Below are positions 60,391 to 64,000 of a DNA stretch of 64,000 bases, one piece after another. The notes beneath the pieces are model-generated. The model searched no databases. It was given only the letters and a program-made list of their open reading frames with translations, and was not told the origin of the DNA. Both the position numbers and the translations under genes were made by a program. Position 1 is the stretch's first letter, and every line of letters begins with the position of its first letter. The stretch is from Elysia chlorotica (taxonomy: Eukaryota; Mollusca; Gastropoda; Plakobranchidae), in NCBI GenBank assembly GCA_003991915.1, contig RQTK01000771.1, forward strand, positions 121,920-185,919. Reading direction: 5' to 3'.

Positions 60391-61487
60391 GTAGGCTTAC
60401 TACTAAATAAGTCATCTATGAAATTGTAGCTCCATGTACATGTAAATGTACTAGCTTGGGGCAGGAGCCACAGTGGTGGAGGTGTCCACTCGGGGCTATC
60501 ATGCTGTCTATGCTTAGGAAAAGATGGATGATGTTTTCTGCTACTTTTTTTTTTTATCTCTTCTCTAGATAACTTGATATCGTTTAGACAGTTGAGGTTT
60601 GTGGATTCCTTGTGCCTTATTTTCCTATGCGACCCTTTTTAGTCGGTTCTCTGCCCCTACAGCTCCCCTTGTTTACACATTATTTTATCATTCCTCTGTC
60701 TTTCCATTCTATTCTCTCACTTAATTGCATCCCATTTTATCGTCCTTAGCCACTCTTTATTTTTTTTTTTATTCACTTTCTCTATGGGCCTTTCTTATTA
60801 ACAATTTATAAAACTTTTTGATAGTTATGCGATATATGGCCAATCATCGCCAGTTTGATACCAGGACGTGTTAATTTTTTTCCTGCTTGATAAAGTCCTT
60901 AAAGCATTTAGCCATTCTGTTCATGATCGCAATCAGTTCTCTTCCAATCTCTTCCATTTTTTGGCGCTCTCTCAATACATGTGTATCCCTACCTCACTAT
61001 GTATATTTCTCATGCTCGCTCACGTTCTATACCTATCAAGTTTCATATCTATCTATCGACAAATAAACCCCACTTTTCATCTCTGTACCAAATTTAGTCA
61101 TAATTTCTCTTACAGTTTTTGTTCCTACATCAGGCAACCTATCTATTTATCTTTTAAATAATCTTTTTCTGGGATGATACTCTTGCTCATGCCTGAATTC
61201 TACCCCCTTTTTCCAAAGCTCGACGAACTTATTTGCGTGAAAAAACAAACAACAAAACAACAACACCTGAGATTGCCAGTCATTCATGTCAGAATAAGTT
61301 AGTGTTCATCAAATATCATTCCTGCTTATCAGTTTGCCTTTATCTGGTTATGCAATAAGGGGAAAAAGTGTACTATCTATTTTTTTTTCTATATTATCTT
61401 GGGAAAATCGTTCAAATTGAAGGCGGTTATATAAAAAATATGTCACTTGTCAAGTCATCCACGATGGTAAACTAAGTAAATTATTTT

Positions 61488-61497
61488 AATTATAATA

Positions 61498-61548
<51 letters not shown>
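61488..61548. repeat. (AAT)n microsatellite
   Basis: About 20 units, one GTA interruption, inside intron 1. Confidence 0.95.
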
Positions 61549-62127
61549 GCCGTTACTGTGCTGACGTGCCGAAAAACAAACTCAACGCCGTATACATTAT
61601 GTGCAGTTGTACTAAAAATTAAACTTGAAATGAAGGACTTCTACGCTGGATTAAAGATATTTTCTTTTTCTTCTTTTTATCTTGTGTGAATTTTATATAA
61701 CTTGTTATGCTTTTTATGACAATGTAATGAAAGCAAATTGGACAATAAAGTTTTATATAATCTTTTATCTTATGTTTTATTAATTCGCCAACACATCATC
61801 TCACTTTCATTGCTTTTTAATATAAAGATATCAATGTTCTCTTAACAATTTACATTATGCAATGAGCTTAACATTTATACAAAAATGGATTAGGAATGCG
61901 ATTTCACCAATAGTGACGGAACGTATCTAGAAGAAGGGGCACTTTGGTTAACTATCAAATTAGTTCATCAAGCAAGATAAGTGTGTAACGCTAATCCTGT
62001 GCTCACTGCGAACATAAAGCTCTGAAACAGGGAAAAATTACGCATTTGCTTGTTAAATGTTTATCTCAAATGAAAAAAAAAAACGTTTTTTGCGAAATCT
62101 CATTTACAATTTATCCAATCCTTTTTT

Positions 62128-62607
62128 AATTTAAAAAATACATCCTAACAAACAGTTTAACACTGAAAGGCAAGGGAAAACTAGTTGTTCTTTTTTAATG
62201 TATATATTTTCACTTGAATTAAAAAAGCCAATTGGGGACTTTTGTAAAGTAATAAAACTAGAATGTATAAAACAAAGGATCTCTATGCATAACTTAATTG
62301 GTTGTACAAATTAATGTCTGTGGAGTTTTAATTGGAACGCAAATTAATAAAGTTCATATTATGTACATGCCTGGTCAGAACATTGGGCAACAGTGTGAAT
62401 TTAAAAAATACATCCTAACAAACAGTTTAACACTGAAAGGCAAGGGAAAACTAGTTGTTCTTTTTTAATGTATATATTTTCACTTGAATTAAAAAAGCCA
62501 ATTGGGGACTTTTGTAAAGTAATAAAACTAGAATGTATAAAACAAAGGATCTCTATGCATAACTTAATTGGTTGCATATGCCTGGTCAGAACATTGGGCA
62601 ACAGTGT
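62128..62607 (+). repeat. Recent tandem duplication, 270-bp period
   Basis: Unit 1 is 62128-62397 and unit 2 is 62398-62607. The first 177 bp are essentially identical (both start AATTTAAAAAATACATCCTA). Unit 2 then lacks about 60 bp that unit 1 has (62305-62365) and rejoins at CATGCCTGGTCAGAACATTG. Near-identity implies a recent event. Confidence 0.92.
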
Positions 62608-62733
62608 TAGTCTGGCTGCCCAATTAAAAAAAAATAAAGATAAAAAAGCAACAACATACGGAGTCACTAAAATAGACCAATTTGAATAATTATTACATGT
62701 ATATAACGCGCAACGCGCACCTTTCCACTGTCT

Positions 62734-62736
<3 letters not shown>

Positions 62737-62800
<64 letters not shown>

Positions 62801-62818
62801 ACACATAAACACACACAC
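62737..62818. repeat. (CT)n(CA)n compound microsatellite
   Basis: CT to 62768, then CA, becoming interrupted (ACATACACAC) to about 62818. Confidence 0.95.
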
Positions 62819-63468
62819 TTCGTCTCGTTCATTTCATAACCAAGATTGTCTAAAATCATGTGGTAAAACCAAATACAGGGGATTGCACCGATTATAAAAC
62901 GTTTACACATAATAAAACGCTTGGTTGCCGAGAGTGGAGGAAGTTGTTTCATTTTGCAAGACTTACAACTTTCCTTCACATTTTTTTTTCAAGCGTCTTC
63001 TAATTCGTCCCGGACCGATCTCTTGCCTTGTTATCAGAATAATGTGGTTGGCCAAGTCCGCACTATCCCTCTCTGGGATCCCATTCGTCAGTTAGGACAT
63101 TTCTTGAGACATAAGTGATGTTAAACTAGAACAGAGCTTTGCTTTATCAAACCGAAAATATTTTCAATTTTAATATTGCGAATTGTATACCGCAGTATGT
63201 GCCGTATCTTTATTGAATTACATGTATTTTAGATTAACATAGTTCCTCAATATAAATTTCAATGTTTGCAAAAGTCAATAAGTAGTGAACAAATAATGTA
63301 AGACATTAATTTGCTACTGTTGTTTTCGATTCCTCAAGCCTAAGAATAAACTTAATCATCCATGTTTGTATAACCTATTCCCACAACATTTTAAGGGACT
63401 AAAATAGGAAATTTCGAAGTTCAGTCATCTTTTACTCTAATATTCTAACATGTTTCTTATCATTCCAG

Positions 63469-64000
63469 ACTTTTGCAAAACTGCAAGAACCGTTAGACCT
63501 GGGCACATCCTCCTTCGCACCCGTAGCCACAACCTCTACCAGTCACGACAACAACAACTTAAAACCTTCCACAGCGACCAAAGCGGTTTCTTCGCCATCA
63601 TCGTCAACAGCATTCGCATCTCCTGCACCAGCCTTCCCCTCCAAAACATCCCCGACTGTCTTTCCTCAACAAGTGTACAGAGAACCAACTCGATCGGCGT
63701 CGCCATCGTTATTATCATCGTCAATCTCTTCGCCCCCAAGTGATGCGTTTGCCCATCACCATCATCACAACAACAGCAGCAACAACTACAACAACAGCAG
63801 CAGCAACCTATACAATCTCCACCACCCGCAACATGCTCATCAACATCTGCAACAAAACCCTGAAAAGCACCACAGGTCAAGACAGACAAAGTGTGAGAAC
63901 GATATCCACAGTGCCCATGAGGGAGACCAGAAGTTAGGGCCAGTCAGGACCGATTACCTGGGCATCAACTGCGTTCTCAACACGTTTTTCACTGGAGATG
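63469..64000 (+). CDS. vgll: Vestigial-like (VGLL/TONDU) protein, exon 2, cut by window end
   Basis: The exon starts ACT TTT GCA AAA after an acceptor at 63468 and is open for 177 codons to the window edge, joining exon 1 in phase 0 (residues 37-213). It begins TFAKLQEPLDLG, comparable to the SKMQE region of VGLL2. A long Ser/Pro/Thr/Ala-rich part follows, then a His/Asn/Ser/Gln-rich low-complexity segment (about residues 131-166), then RTDYLGINCVLNTFFTGD (196-213). The last block is the opening of the TONDU/vestigial motif, for which the family pattern is Y-[LI]-x-x-x-C-V-[LV]-F-T-x-[FY]-x-G-D followed by V-D-E-H-F. The VDEHF half lies beyond the window. The usual Phe before the Thr is Asn here. 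Other frames over this exon stop early and carry no domain. Confidence 0.88.

Larger units (their letters stand above)
60391..63468 (+). other. Intron 1 of the vestigial-like gene
   Basis: 3,078 bp, GTAGGC donor and TGTTTCTTATCATTCCAG acceptor, phase 0. It contains an (AAT)n array, a 270-bp tandem duplication and a CT/CA microsatellite. GGACAATAAAG at 61740-61750 resembles a LINE 3' end or cryptic poly(A) site. Confidence 0.8.

Noticed and set aside
61740..61750. Gene 3' end at GGACAATAAAG
   Set aside because: No coding frame precedes it and it lies inside intron 1 of the vestigial-like gene; more likely a LINE tail relic or chance hexamer.
63450..63743. A 97-residue plus-strand frame starting MFLIIPDFCK
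   Set aside because: It begins in intron and splice acceptor sequence and reads vestigial-like exon 2 in the wrong frame; the frame starting at 63469 is open to the window end and carries the TONDU motif.
63536..63889. Cys-rich minus-strand protein (117 residues)
   Set aside because: It is the antisense shadow of vestigial-like exon 2; the Cys and Gly runs are the complements of Asn/Ser/Gln codon repeats.

Overview
This window looks like animal nuclear DNA, most plausibly from a lophotrochozoan and probably a gastropod mollusc. It is AT-rich and gene-sparse, with spliced genes, long (GA)n/(CT)n and GATA microsatellites, and many copies of one tRNA-derived SINE family. The species cannot be named from the sequence alone. 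Long open frames over the microsatellites (poly-Ser/Leu, Arg/Glu, Asp, Ile) are artefacts of simple repeats.

Layout. 1-34 kb is intergenic or intronic and repeat-dominated. It holds a 1.4-kb dispersed direct repeat (1412-2864 and 14045-15459), SINE copies on both strands, hairpin MITE-like elements (11.55 kb, 29.3 kb), a Helitron-like 3' end at 25.28 kb with an internal tandem duplication, and a degenerate 26-bp minisatellite at 30.05-30.41 kb. 34431-35034 holds a very young, 5'-truncated LINE insertion on the minus strand with a perfect 30-bp target-site duplication. 36-42 kb is mostly simple repeats, ending in a 375-bp N gap between two trinucleotide arrays.

Genes. All convincing coding sequence is on the plus strand in the last third. 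(1) 43326-43973 encodes a 215-aa protein with a TRAF-like/MATH-type fold signature and a nearby poly(A) signal. (2) Exons 49760-49910 and 51000-52091 join in phase 0 to give a 413-aa protein: coiled coil, Lys/Gln/Ser-rich linker with a duplicated 28-aa unit, and a C-terminal TRAF/MATH-like domain. (3) Exons 60283-60390 and 63469-64000+ join in phase 0 to give the N-terminal part of a vestigial-like (VGLL/TONDU) transcription cofactor. Its N-terminus resembles VGLL2 and its TONDU motif begins just before the window ends.

The two TRAF-like genes are about 6 kb apart and may be a small local family related to TRAF-type signalling, though neither shows a RING or zinc-finger part here. The vestigial-like gene is functionally separate (TEAD/Scalloped cofactor). 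The most unusual non-coding signal is a pair of roughly 24-bp near-perfect palindromes (46709-46736 and 48588-48611), each flanked by a short direct repeat as if inserted as a minute mobile unit.
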